A DNA stretch of 64,000 nt from Sneathiella litorea (GTDB taxonomy: Bacteria; Pseudomonadota; Alphaproteobacteria; Sneathiellales; Sneathiellaceae): NCBI RefSeq assembly GCF_009882915.1, contig NZ_WTUW01000001.1, positions 434,357-498,356 of the forward strand. The letters are read 5' to 3'. Positions 1-8,501 of this stretch are shown in pieces. Each line of letters opens with the position of its first letter. Position 1 is the stretch's first letter. The notes beneath the pieces are model-generated. The model was not told the DNA's origin. It saw only the letters and a list, made by a program, of their open reading frames with translations, and made no database searches. Both the position numbers and the translations under genes were made by a program.

Positions 1-1
1 A

Positions 2-1276
2 GGTGTGTTGGCCGCGGCGGTACTAGTGCTGTCGATAGCCATCATTACGACACCAGAGACCCGCGTTGAGGCCAGTTCCGAAACCTACCGCCAATTAAAT
101 CTATTCGGTGACGTGTTTGCAAAAATTCGCGAAGATTATGTAGAAGAAGTCGACGATGAGAAATTGATTGAGGCGGCTATTAACGGGATGCTCAGTTCAC
201 TCGACCCCCATTCGAGTTACCTTAATCCAAAAAGTTATGACGGCATGAAAGTGCAGACGCGCGGCAAGTTTGGCGGGCTAGGCATTGAAGTGACTATGGA
301 AAACGGCTTGGTTAAAGTCGTTGCCCCAATTGACGAAACTCCGGCCGCGAAAGCCGGCATTCTCGCGGGGGACTATATCACGCATCTTGACGATGAACCG
401 GTTCTTGGCCTCACCCTTGCCGAAGCGGTGGAGAGAATGCGCGGGCTTGTCGATACCGATCTCAAACTTACGATCCGTCGCGCGAGCGAAAAAGAACCGC
501 TCGATATTACTCTGACCCGCGCCATTATCACGGTGCAATCCGTTCGTGGCCGGCTAGAAGGTGACGATATCCTTTATGTCCGGATCTCAAGTTTTACCGA
601 ACAGACCGACGATGGACTTCGCAAGACAATCGAACGACTGAAGAACGAATCGGGAGATAACTTCAAGGGACTGATTCTCGACCTTCGCAATAATCCCGGT
701 GGCCTACTTGATCAGGCAATTGCTGTCTCCGATGACTTCCTGGAGAAGGGCGAGATTGTTTCCACCCGCGGACGCAAATCTGATGATGCCCAACGCTATA
801 ATGCCAAGCCTGATGATATCGTCGACGGCAAACCGATCGTCGTCTTGATAAACGGAGGATCGGCGAGTGCATCGGAGATTGTTGCGGGTGCTCTTCAGGA
901 TCATGGCCGCGCTGTTGTTCTTGGTACCAAGAGTTTTGGCAAGGGATCTGTCCAGACTATTGTTCCTCTTCAGGGCAACGGGGCAATGCGGATGACTACC
1001 GCTCGCTATTATACACCGTCCGGCACGTCTATTCAGGCGAAAGGAATTGTACCTGACATTGAGGTAGAGCAAGCAAAGCTTGAAGTGCTGGAACAAGCTG
1101 GAGGCCGATCAGAAGCCGATCTACGCAACCATCTGGAAAATGGAAACGAGACTGAACTGCCAATAAGCGGTGAGGTTGACGGTGATACTGAGCCGGAAAT
1201 ACTCGACTATCAGCTACTTCGCGCGAAAGATCTCTTAAAAGGTGTCTGGCTTTTTGCCAAAAAGGATGGCAAATAA
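2..1276 (+). CDS. ctpA: Carboxy-terminal processing peptidase CtpA (S41 family), 5' end cut by window
   Basis: Periplasmic serine protease that trims or degrades envelope proteins. The reading frame is open to the window edge. A GTG at position 5 could start it, but the first residues already look like the core of a signal peptide, so the true start is probably just outside. Numbering from that GTG, a PDZ domain spans about residues 85-165 and the S41 core follows. The catalytic Ser288 lies in the GSASASE motif, with Lys313 and Gln317 in FGKGSVQ; the 25- and 4-residue spacings match CtpB-type Ser/Lys/Gln proteases. It lies 54 bp upstream of the polysaccharide deacetylase gene on the same strand. 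Family assignment is secure; the substrate is unknown. Confidence 0.95.
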   Translation, partial: GVLAAAVLVLSIAIITTPETRVEASSETYRQLNLFGDVFAKIREDYVEEVDDEKLIEAAINGMLSSLDPHSSYLNPKSYDGMKVQTRGKFGGLGIEVTMENGLVKVVAPIDETPAAKAGILAGDYITHLDDEPVLGLTLAEAVERMRGLVDTDLKLTIRRASEKEPLDITLTRAIITVQSVRGRLEGDDILYVRISSFTEQTDDGLRKTIERLKNESGDNFKGLILDLRNNPGGLLDQAIAVSDDFLEKGEIVSTRGRKSDDAQRYNAKPDDIVDGKPIVVLINGGSASASEIVAGALQDHGRAVVLGTKSFGKGSVQTIVPLQGNGAMRMTTARYYTPSGTSIQAKGIVPDIEVEQAKLEVLEQAGGRSEADLRNHLENGNETELPISGEVDGDTEPEILDYQLLRAKDLLKGVWLFAKKDGK

Positions 1277-1330
1277 ATACATGTAAACCATAGTCCTTCC
1301 GGCGACTTAGTCAGGGTCCGGCAAAATCAT

Positions 1331-3157
1331 TTGCGCCGGCAGGATCGAAAATACCGGCGGATTACTTTGGGAAATCTGATTAAAGACGATACTTCTAAAC
1401 CGGCACCTAAAAACAAGGTGTCGGTTTTATTTATAGGCGCCTTGGCGGTTATCCTGGCTATTGTTGGCGTTATAAGCTGGAGTTTCTTCGGTAAACATAC
1501 CCAACAAATACCCCCTGTCACAACAGCCAGCACAGCGATTGAGGCGCCGGTCGAGGTACTGCCGGATCGGATTCCCGCTCCCGAAATGCCTAAGGCGATT
1601 GAGCCTCAGCCTCAAATTCCGCCAGAGCCTGCGGACCGCGAAGTTGAGTTGGAAACAGAGTCAGCTTCAAAACCGGATACGACCCCCTCCACTCCGGAAA
1701 TTCCCGCTAATGCAGATAATGACAATACGGTGGATGAAGCTGACAAAACACCAACGGCCAAAAGCAATTTTACCGAAATGTCGGAAGCGGGTTTAGAGCC
1801 GCCTGCACACCAGGACGATACCAAAGCACCTGAATTAACAACTACACCGGAAATCATCCCATCCCAAACCCCGGAAAAGCTCACGCCACCTGACAAGCCC
1901 GTGCAGGATGTTGAAGCCCCTAATGACAGGGATACTGTCACCCCATCCCAAACGGAGATGCCAGAAGAAATAGAAAAACCGCATATTTTAACAGAAGAAG
2001 CACCAATTGAGACCAGTACATTTCCGCCTTTGCAACAGACTACGGATACCGTTCTTCCAGAATCGCTAGAAAAAGAGGAAAAAGACCAAGAATCCGGAGT
2101 GCCGGAGGACATGTCCCGTGATTTATCCGAGGGTGATGTGGAGCCCGATACGCCGTTTAGCTCTGATTTAGAGATCATGGAACCGCCGGTATCTTCAGTG
2201 GAAGATGCTGAACCCGAGAGTTCAGGGAGAATTTCAGAAGAAACAGATGGGGCGTCCGAAAAGACGGAACATACTGACGTCAGCATATTGAACAGATCGC
2301 CGCACTTTTCTCCGCCGGGAATAGACGTGGCACCCGAAGAAGAAGAAGAAGAAGAAGAAGTAGACAGCTCCTCTGAAGCGGTGAATACGGCAGATACCGA
2401 AATTACAGAGCGCGCGGCGGAAGTTTCACCCACAAAAATATTACCTCCCTGGCAGAAATTTGCGGCACCCTTTAATCTTCTTGATGACCGTCCACGTATT
2501 GCGATTGTAATCAGTGAAGCTGGCATGAATGCATCTCGGACAAGGGAGGCCATTGAAAATCTTCCTGCCGCCGTAACACTCGGCTTCAATCCCTATGGAC
2601 GAAACCTCCAAACTCTCGTCGATCAAGCGCGCGACGCCGGTCACGAAGTGCTGCTCCAGCTCCCGATGGAACCCGTCGGCTATCCAAACATCAATCCGGG
2701 ACCACAAGCCATGCGGACTGATTTAAGCGAAGACGAAAATCGCAAACGCCTGGACTGGGCTCTTAACCGGTTCACTGGGTACGCGGGAATAACCAACCAG
2801 ATGGGTTCTAAATTCACCGCGGATGCGGAGAGTATTTATCCGATTTTGACTATAATTAAGGAACAAGGGTTCCTTTATCTTGATAGCCGTACGGCAAGAA
2901 ATAGTGTTGCCGCGAAAATTGCAGAACAGCTCGATATTCCTGTTGCCATTAACAACCGTTTTCTGGATCATAAGGCAGATGGCGCGCTTATCGATACACG
3001 CCTTGCCGAACTGGAGGCAATCGCCCACAAGACAGGATCAGCAATCGGGATAGCCTATCCCCATAGTGAAACATACCGACGCCTCATGGCTTGGGCGAAG
3101 AATTTGGATCAAAAAGGACTGGTCCTTGCGCCGGTTTCGGCTCTTACCAAAAGATAA
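1331..3157 (+). CDS. Divergent polysaccharide deacetylase family protein, membrane anchored, with long acidic/Pro-rich linker
   Basis: A 608-residue envelope protein. One membrane segment (about residues 31-53) is followed by roughly 310 residues of Pro/Glu/Thr/Ser-rich low-complexity sequence containing eight consecutive Glu (336-343). The C-terminal domain (about 372-605) begins near PRIAIVISEAG and resembles the divergent polysaccharide deacetylase (DUF610/YibQ) fold. Members are thought to act on cell-wall glycans, but their chemistry is not established. The gene sits between ctpA and rppH, an arrangement common in Alphaproteobacteria. The start is a TTG without a clear Shine-Dalgarno; another TTG at about 1367 would still include the membrane segment, so the N-terminus is uncertain. 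Confidence 0.85.
   Translation: MRRQDRKYRRITLGNLIKDDTSKPAPKNKVSVLFIGALAVILAIVGVISWSFFGKHTQQIPPVTTASTAIEAPVEVLPDRIPAPEMPKAIEPQPQIPPEPADREVELETESASKPDTTPSTPEIPANADNDNTVDEADKTPTAKSNFTEMSEAGLEPPAHQDDTKAPELTTTPEIIPSQTPEKLTPPDKPVQDVEAPNDRDTVTPSQTEMPEEIEKPHILTEEAPIETSTFPPLQQTTDTVLPESLEKEEKDQESGVPEDMSRDLSEGDVEPDTPFSSDLEIMEPPVSSVEDAEPESSGRISEETDGASEKTEHTDVSILNRSPHFSPPGIDVAPEEEEEEEEVDSSSEAVNTADTEITERAAEVSPTKILPPWQKFAAPFNLLDDRPRIAIVISEAGMNASRTREAIENLPAAVTLGFNPYGRNLQTLVDQARDAGHEVLLQLPMEPVGYPNINPGPQAMRTDLSEDENRKRLDWALNRFTGYAGITNQMGSKFTADAESIYPILTIIKEQGFLYLDSRTARNSVAAKIAEQLDIPVAINNRFLDHKADGALIDTRLAELEAIAHKTGSAIGIAYPHSETYRRLMAWAKNLDQKGLVLAPVSALTKR
2336..2360 (+). repeat. In-frame GAA trinucleotide microsatellite (8 units)
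   Basis: Eight consecutive GAA codons lie inside the acidic linker of the polysaccharide deacetylase gene and encode Glu336-343. Replication slippage in units of three would only change the number of Glu residues and would not break the frame. Confidence 0.9.
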
Positions 3158-3166
3158 GGACGTCAA

Positions 3167-3646
3167 ATGACTGCGACAGTTTTTAATGAAAATCTTCCTT
3201 ACCGTCCCTGCGCGGGAATGATGCTCCTTAACAAAAAAGGCCAGGTATTTGTCGGTCGACGTCTCGATATGGTCACTGAACATTGGCAAATGCCGCAAGG
3301 CGGCATCGACCCCGGGGAGGAACCATTAGAAGCTGCCATACGCGAGCTTGATGAAGAGATTGGCACACAAAATGTCGAGCTTATTCGGGTACTCGAAGAT
3401 TGGTTGACCTATGATTTGCCTGACGATCTGATTGGTAAGGTTTGGAAGGGAAAATATCGGGGTCAGAAGCAAAAATGGTTCCTGTTTCGCTATTTAGGTG
3501 AGGACCAGGACATCAATATTGAAACGGATCACCCGGAATTTTCTGAATGGAAGTGGGCCGAATTTTCAGATTTACCGAGCTTAATCGTGCCATTTAAGCG
3601 TGATCTTTATGAGACAATTTTAGAAAAATTTTCCCCTTTTGTCTGA
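3167..3646 (+). CDS. rppH: RNA pyrophosphohydrolase RppH (NUDIX)
   Basis: Removes pyrophosphate from the 5' triphosphate end of mRNA and so starts RNase E-dependent decay. At 159 residues it matches bacterial RppH. The NUDIX box spans residues 45-66, from GGIDPGEE to RELDEEIG, with all metal-binding Glu present. The N-terminal YRPCAGMML strand and the WQMPQGGI segment are typical of RppH/dinucleoside polyphosphate hydrolases. The ATG is preceded by AAGGA nine bases upstream. The gene starts 9 bp after the deacetylase stop, so the two are probably cotranscribed. Confidence 0.93.
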   Translation: MTATVFNENLPYRPCAGMMLLNKKGQVFVGRRLDMVTEHWQMPQGGIDPGEEPLEAAIRELDEEIGTQNVELIRVLEDWLTYDLPDDLIGKVWKGKYRGQKQKWFLFRYLGEDQDINIETDHPEFSEWKWAEFSDLPSLIVPFKRDLYETILEKFSPFV

Positions 3647-3982
3647 CCCTTACCCCCTGGCAAGGCACCCCGCCACTACAATTTGTGGTGAATTTTTTAA
3701 ATATGCGCTTAAAAATATCCATATATAGTATTCATATCCTTGGTTAATAAATAATATCTTATCTGGTTGTCTTTCCATTTAAGATACGATTATAATCTTA
3801 ACTAATTGTTAACCGTAATTAATTGTTAAGGTTAACAGTAATGGTTAATTTTTGAATACGCAGGCGGCTACCTGTTATTTCTTAGATAGTCCGTTGAATT
3901 CATATTCTTAACCGATTGAAAAAAGTGAATACTACATTTAGGTTTATTTAATTTTATCCAGTAATCGTTTAGTGAGCGTAAC
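3647..3982. other. AT-rich intergenic region upstream of the PilZ-methyltransferase gene
   Basis: This is 336 bp without a gene and clearly more AT-rich than its surroundings. It holds many TTAA tetranucleotides, one perfect CtrA-type box (3798-3813) and a 10-bp direct repeat TAATTGTTAA at 3803 and 3820. No terminator hairpin is evident after rppH and no small ORF with a plausible ribosome site was seen. It most likely contains the promoter of the downstream gene. Confidence 0.75.
3798..3836 (+). promoter_or_regulatory. Candidate CtrA binding cluster: TTAA-N7-TTAAC plus adjacent TTAA half-sites
   Basis: TTAA at 3798-3801 and TTAAC at 3809-3813 are separated by exactly seven bases, the full consensus described for CtrA in Caulobacter and relatives. 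Further TTAA half-sites follow at 3819, 3826 and 3832. TAATTGTTAA is repeated with a 17-bp period. The box lies about 170 bp upstream of the PilZ-methyltransferase ATG. The consensus match is seen directly; binding is inferred. Confidence 0.6.
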
Positions 3983-5443
3983 ATGAAACATTATGAAGAA
4001 CTTACCGGGGGTGAGGGAAGACGGGTTTTTTATCGCGCCGAACGGTTCGAAGCAAAAACCCTGATGAGCAGTATTTCTCCGGTCGTCAAGGTAGACGATA
4101 AAGCCTTTGACCTTTTTGACATCAGCATGAGCGGAATTAGCTTTGTAAGTCCGCAGAACTTCTCCTGGCTCGAAGAGATGAATAAGGATGTCCCGCTAAA
4201 GCTTAATCTTGGGGCAACAGAAATATTTGTGGGCAATGGCAAGATCCGCCGTATCGAACCGCATGAGAATCAACATAAAGTAGCTATTGAGCTCACAAAG
4301 GGATTTCTTGACATACGGAGAATCCTGGATCAGCACGATGATCTGGCCCTACAACAGGCCGTTACCGCTGGACTTTCAGATCAGTCACATCTGGTTCCAG
4401 CGGCGTATAAAGAAGCAATAGGCGACGCTGTCTATATGCTCCGCTCTATTCATAAAGTATTGGATAAAGTCGAAACAGACCTTAACAAGGAAGATTCCCG
4501 TCGGGACGAACGGATAAAAGATATTATCCTCGCTTGCGAGACAAAAGCACTGGCCCGATGGACAGAAATCTCCAAAAAATGCCTTAAAATCACGAAAGAA
4601 CTTGGCGACGACAGCGCTGCAATAGCAGCCACCAAAAAGTATACGGAGCTGGTTTTAACGCCGGAGCTACTTCCCGGTGCAAGCTGGAATAGGTCCTATA
4701 TGAAACCGCTTGGATATCCGGGCGATTACCAGGTTATGAATTATGCCTACAACCTGGCCCTAGAAGGGGATACCGCGTATGCGAAGTTCTGCCATCGACT
4801 GGGGACATCTACGGGCGAGTTTATCACGACGCGCATGACCATGACGAAACAGGCCATCGCCAAGCTGAGTAACAAGGCGGCAGAACGAGGCCAGAAAAGT
4901 TTTAGGGTTGCAAGTCTCGGTTGCGGCCCGGCCCAGGAAGTAGCGAACTTTCTGAGATCAATGTCCCTACCGTTGACAATGGAATTCACCCTGATTGATC
5001 AGGATCATGATGCCCTCTCTTATGCCTATAACAGTACGTATCCTCAAGTCGCCCGACTGGAAGGCAAGGCATCTGTCAAATGCCTGCACGCAACTTTCCT
5101 GGAGTTTCTCGCGACAGGAAAACTTTTCCGTAAACTGGAAAAGCAGGATCTTATCTATGCTGTTGGCCTTGCCGATTATCTTGGCAAGAAAAGGGCGACG
5201 AGAATGGTTAATGACTTGTATGCCAACCTCGCACCTGGCGGAACACTCATTATTGGCTGCATGAGAACGTCGGATACAAGCTTGGAATGGCAAGTCGAGT
5301 ATGCCGTAGACTGGACGTTGGTTCACCGCAACGAAGAAGAAATGCTGGAACTCGCGCATGATCTTGAAAAAGAAGCTACGCGCGAAATAGCTATTGATTC
5401 AACAGGTCATTGCCATCTTTTGATTGTCACCAAGCCGCTATAG
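3983..5443 (+). CDS. PilZ domain fused to a class I SAM methyltransferase (PhcB / 3-OH-palmitate methyl ester biosynthesis-like)
   Basis: A 486-residue two-domain soluble protein. The N-terminal PilZ domain (about 10-110) has a complete c-di-GMP signature: R14-x3-R18 followed by D46-x-S48-x-x-G51. After a helical linker comes a methyltransferase region with GYPGDY (244-249), the SAM loop SLGCGPAQE (311-319) and an acidic ribose-binding strand LIDQD (337-341). GYPGDY plus LGCGPA are, from memory, hallmarks of the family databases label extracellular factor 3-hydroxypalmitic acid methyl ester biosynthesis protein, after Ralstonia PhcB. The substrate here is unknown. It has a CtrA box upstream and converges with a six-TM histidine kinase. 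A generic methyltransferase remains possible. Confidence 0.8.
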   Translation: MKHYEELTGGEGRRVFYRAERFEAKTLMSSISPVVKVDDKAFDLFDISMSGISFVSPQNFSWLEEMNKDVPLKLNLGATEIFVGNGKIRRIEPHENQHKVAIELTKGFLDIRRILDQHDDLALQQAVTAGLSDQSHLVPAAYKEAIGDAVYMLRSIHKVLDKVETDLNKEDSRRDERIKDIILACETKALARWTEISKKCLKITKELGDDSAAIAATKKYTELVLTPELLPGASWNRSYMKPLGYPGDYQVMNYAYNLALEGDTAYAKFCHRLGTSTGEFITTRMTMTKQAIAKLSNKAAERGQKSFRVASLGCGPAQEVANFLRSMSLPLTMEFTLIDQDHDALSYAYNSTYPQVARLEGKASVKCLHATFLEFLATGKLFRKLEKQDLIYAVGLADYLGKKRATRMVNDLYANLAPGGTLIIGCMRTSDTSLEWQVEYAVDWTLVHRNEEEMLELAHDLEKEATREIAIDSTGHCHLLIVTKPL

Positions 5444-5457
5444 TTGCTTAACTGAGG

Positions 5458-5490
5458 GGGGCGGCAGAATTTTAAGGATTTTGCTGTCCC
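5458..5490 (+). terminator. Hairpin between convergent PilZ-methyltransferase and kinase genes
   Basis: A 13-bp stem (5458-5470 with 5478-5490) and a 7-base loop form if three G-U pairs are allowed in the plus-strand RNA. It is followed by only a short T-rich stretch and abuts the stop codon of the convergent kinase gene. It is a plausible but weak terminator for the plus-strand gene. Confidence 0.5.
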
Positions 5491-6951
5491 TTATCCGCGC
5501 GCGCGCAGTATCTTGTCTTCTCCGCCTGAATATTGATGTACCAATCTCTTTTTTGGGAATTCTACGATGGCAACCGTACCCTCACCCAGTCGGCTTTCAA
5601 GAGTAACGGTACCACTGTGCAACTCCATTATATTTTTGGTGAGAGGCAGGCCCAGGCCTGTTCCTTCATAGTTTCGAGCCATTGAGCTTTCGATTTGTAC
5701 GAAAGGTGCAAAAACTTTCTCTATGTTCTCAGGATCTATTCCAATCCCGGTATCCTTGATCCGAATAGAAAGATTACCCGATGGCATTTCTTCAAAGCTG
5801 ATAGCAACCGACCCGCCTTTATGGGTAAATTTCACGGCATTGGAGAAGAGATTGAGAAACACCTGAGCAAGAAGACGCGGGTCACCAACCATGTGATAGT
5901 CTTGTACTGGAACATCAAATGCAAGGCGCACACCGCGTTCTGCAGCATGGTCTCGAATAATCCTCAAGGTCGAATTGACGATATCGACAATGGATACTTC
6001 CTCTTCCTGCAACATCAATTTACCGGCCTCCGCCTTCGATAGGTCGAGAATATCGTTTATGATGCTGAGGAGATGCTGCCCGCTAACATTAATATCCTTT
6101 GAGTATTCTTTATATTGGTCCCTGCCAAGCGGACCAAACATCTCTTTTTCAAGGATTTCAGAGAAGCCGATAATGGCATTGAGCGGTGTCCGCAATTCAT
6201 GGGACATGATCGCGAGAAATTCAGATTTAGAGTGGTTAGCTGCCTGTGCTTTCTCAGCCAGGATATCACTCTTCACCCGTTCTTCGTCGAGCGTTTTCAT
6301 ATTAATAAAATCTCGGCGCTGCGCAAGTTCCTGAAAATATGCAGCAAATACCCCCATACCGGCAGCGGTCAAAAGAAAGAAGTCATTAGCCATCAGGATG
6401 AGTAACGGAATCGGATTAAGCCAGATTGCTGAAATATGATATGTAACGATAAGAAAAGCCGTTACGAATGTTGCATAGAGAAATCGCGTTGGTGGCAGGC
6501 AACAGCAGAATATGATAAGTGGCGTCAGGCCCGCATAGTATAGATAGTTTCCCGGCTCATCCGCAATCGCGGTCATGACGATGATGCTTACCCCTGAAGC
6601 AAGCATGCAGAATGCCGCACCTGGTTGGGCAACGGTCACATAGTACCGAGTATATGTCAGGAAAAAAGTAATCAGGAATATTGGAATTGCCACGCAGAAC
6701 CTGATAAAAAAGGCAGTTTCAAATACTTCCGGAATTGCATAATAATCAAGAATTGAAAAACAGGCGTAGATAACGACAGCAGATAACAAAGACAAGCGCA
6801 TCACGACCAGTGAGCGTCCGACCGCTGCGTCGTTATAATCACTTTCGACCTCGCGATCTATAAAACGCAAAGAGAACCTATTAAGCTCCGTTCCGTCGAA
6901 TACGGATTGAATCGTCGCAAAATGTCCTAGTAAATGCACTTTCGCTGCCAT
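5491..6951 (-). CDS. Six-transmembrane sensor histidine kinase (PhcS/LqsS-like topology)
   Basis: A 486-residue membrane sensor kinase. Six hydrophobic segments fall at about residues 48-70, 80-100, 111-130, 136-152, 157-178 and 182-206, with almost no periplasmic domain. The phospho-acceptor His251 lies in SHELRTPLNAIIG. The ATPase domain shows the N box (LFSNAVKFT), G1 (DTGIGI) and G2 (GTGLGLPL). There is no receiver domain, and no response regulator lies nearby. Six-TM kinases without a sensor ectodomain include PhcS and LqsS, which sense hydrophobic autoinducers; the ligand here is unknown. The gene converges with the PhcB-like methyltransferase gene across a 47-bp gap and has a CtrA box 47-63 bp upstream of its ATG. 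Confidence 0.9.
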   Translation of the reverse strand: MAAKVHLLGHFATIQSVFDGTELNRFSLRFIDREVESDYNDAAVGRSLVVMRLSLLSAVVIYACFSILDYYAIPEVFETAFFIRFCVAIPIFLITFFLTYTRYYVTVAQPGAAFCMLASGVSIIVMTAIADEPGNYLYYAGLTPLIIFCCCLPPTRFLYATFVTAFLIVTYHISAIWLNPIPLLILMANDFFLLTAAGMGVFAAYFQELAQRRDFINMKTLDEERVKSDILAEKAQAANHSKSEFLAIMSHELRTPLNAIIGFSEILEKEMFGPLGRDQYKEYSKDINVSGQHLLSIINDILDLSKAEAGKLMLQEEEVSIVDIVNSTLRIIRDHAAERGVRLAFDVPVQDYHMVGDPRLLAQVFLNLFSNAVKFTHKGGSVAISFEEMPSGNLSIRIKDTGIGIDPENIEKVFAPFVQIESSMARNYEGTGLGLPLTKNIMELHSGTVTLESRLGEGTVAIVEFPKKRLVHQYSGGEDKILRARG

Positions 6952-6997
6952 TCCTGATTGCGCGTAAAAAGATCTTAGTAAAAAGATACTGAATGGT

Positions 6998-7027
6998 GGT
7001 TAATATTCTCTTAAATAAGAGCTTAAC
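6998..7027 (-). promoter_or_regulatory. Candidate CtrA box upstream of the six-TM kinase
   Basis: Read on the minus strand, 7014 to 6999 is TTAA-GAGAATA-TTAAC, a perfect TTAA-N7-TTAAC box. A third TTAA at 7023-7026 gives a near-consensus N8 arrangement. The box is 47-63 bp upstream of the kinase ATG, where a promoter -35 region would be expected. It separates the kinase from the FAD oxidoreductase gene upstream on the same strand. Confidence 0.6.
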
Positions 7028-7089
7028 TAGCAGCAACACCGAAAAACAATCATTGATATTATTTACATAATTCAATTCTAAGCACTTTA

Positions 7090-8418
7090 TTACTTAGCGG
7101 ATTTACCAACAATGTACTTAAAAAGCCATTTCGGATGATAAAGCGATTTTTGCTCCTCTACCAAATGCACAATCTGGTAAAATCGTTCAATCACATCAGT
7201 GGAAGATGACGCCATTACCAAGCTCTTCAGGCCATTCTTTAACCTGAGCCCATAGGGTTTCTCACCGACTGTCATCGGGTATCGAAAATCTTGCCCTAAA
7301 GCCAAATCCCAAGGTGTTGCAAATATTTTGCGAAGAGCCTTAAAATAGGATTTCTTGAGAATTTCCAGATCATCAGCGTTGCAGAAGTTAGTCGCTTTAC
7401 TCAATCGACTAAGCGAGACAACGGATAAGGCCGCAACGCTCATTCCCTGACCAAACAATGGGTTTAGGCTGGTGTTGGTATCACCAACAGGCAATATCCC
7501 CAATGGAAATGCTGGTAGTTCGTCATAATGGCGCCATTGCCCGTGGGGAAATTTATGAAGACGGATTTCGCTAAGTAACCTGGCGTCCTTGATCGCGTCA
7601 TATATATCCGGCTGTGGTAAGGACTTTGCGAAATCAATAAATCCTTCCACATCCGCCGGAGGATGTTCATTATGATATCCAGCTAAGGTGAGCAACCATT
7701 TGCCATTCTCCACACGGACAAGGGTACAGCCCCGTATTTCGGACGGTCCCTTGGGATAAACCAGAATACTTTTCCAATCACGATCCGCTGCGGGAAGCTC
7801 CAACTGACAACTAGCATACCCGAGATCAACCTTAATGTGATCTTCAGGAACATCGCCAAACCCATTCCGTTTTAACCAGCGTGGAAGGATACTGCCCCGC
7901 CCCATCGCATCAATAAAAAAATCTCCGAATATTGTCTCATCATTCCCGGCTGGATGCTGAACAATAACCGCCGAAATTCTGTTCCCCATATCATCTAAAA
8001 TGAAGTCCTTAACCCGGCATTGGGTTCTGAACTCTACATTCGGCAGCGCCCTGACTTCTTCTCGTATACAGCTTTCGAGCAGCGGGCGTGTCTGGAAATA
8101 GATAGTAAGCGCCCCATCGAAACGCGGCATCCAGTTTTTATTTATATACCAACGAACTTCGCGGGAAAAATTACAGGAGACAGCACCTGCCTCCTCCAGA
8201 CGACGCGGTAAATCAGGAAATAATTCGGTAAGCGCATCACCGCCACCTTTTAGCAGCCCATGGACATGGTTCGCCTGAGGCGTTCCTTTCCGTACTTTTT
8301 GGCCGCATCCAATCTGATCCGGCTCTAGGATCAAAACTCTATCAAATTTTGTGGCAAGAGCCTTTGCGGTGGCCAACCCGGCAATACTGCCGCCTGCAAT
8401 GATTACGGTCCTAGTCAT
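7090..8418 (-). CDS. FAD-dependent oxidoreductase / monooxygenase-like protein
   Basis: A 442-residue flavoprotein. The N-terminal dinucleotide fold begins VIIAGGSIAGLATAK, a GxxxxG variant of the Rossmann loop, and ends its second strand in an acidic residue (LILEPDQ). A conserved GD loop, LPVGDTNTSLNPLFGQGM, binds the FAD ribityl chain in the p-hydroxybenzoate hydroxylase/geranylgeranyl reductase group. The substrate cannot be deduced. An ATG at 8418 is preferred over the adjacent GTG at 8421. The kinase gene follows on the same strand after 138 bp containing a CtrA box, so the two are probably transcribed separately. Confidence 0.8.
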   Translation of the reverse strand: MTRTVIIAGGSIAGLATAKALATKFDRVLILEPDQIGCGQKVRKGTPQANHVHGLLKGGGDALTELFPDLPRRLEEAGAVSCNFSREVRWYINKNWMPRFDGALTIYFQTRPLLESCIREEVRALPNVEFRTQCRVKDFILDDMGNRISAVIVQHPAGNDETIFGDFFIDAMGRGSILPRWLKRNGFGDVPEDHIKVDLGYASCQLELPAADRDWKSILVYPKGPSEIRGCTLVRVENGKWLLTLAGYHNEHPPADVEGFIDFAKSLPQPDIYDAIKDARLLSEIRLHKFPHGQWRHYDELPAFPLGILPVGDTNTSLNPLFGQGMSVAALSVVSLSRLSKATNFCNADDLEILKKSYFKALRKIFATPWDLALGQDFRYPMTVGEKPYGLRLKNGLKSLVMASSSTDVIERFYQIVHLVEEQKSLYHPKWLFKYIVGKSAK

Positions 8419-8501
8419 CACGTTTTATACTTCGTCAAACAAACTGAAACAGTCCCCATCACCCTTCGATGACCTTAACATGCCTTGACCCTACCAACAA
8501 C

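Noticed and set aside
1612-2589. A 325-codon open frame on the minus strand opposite the deacetylase linker, rich in Ser/Gly/Val
   Set aside because: It is the antisense shadow of a low-complexity Glu/Pro/Thr-rich stretch. Composition is purely that of the reverse complement, with no domain or ribosome site.
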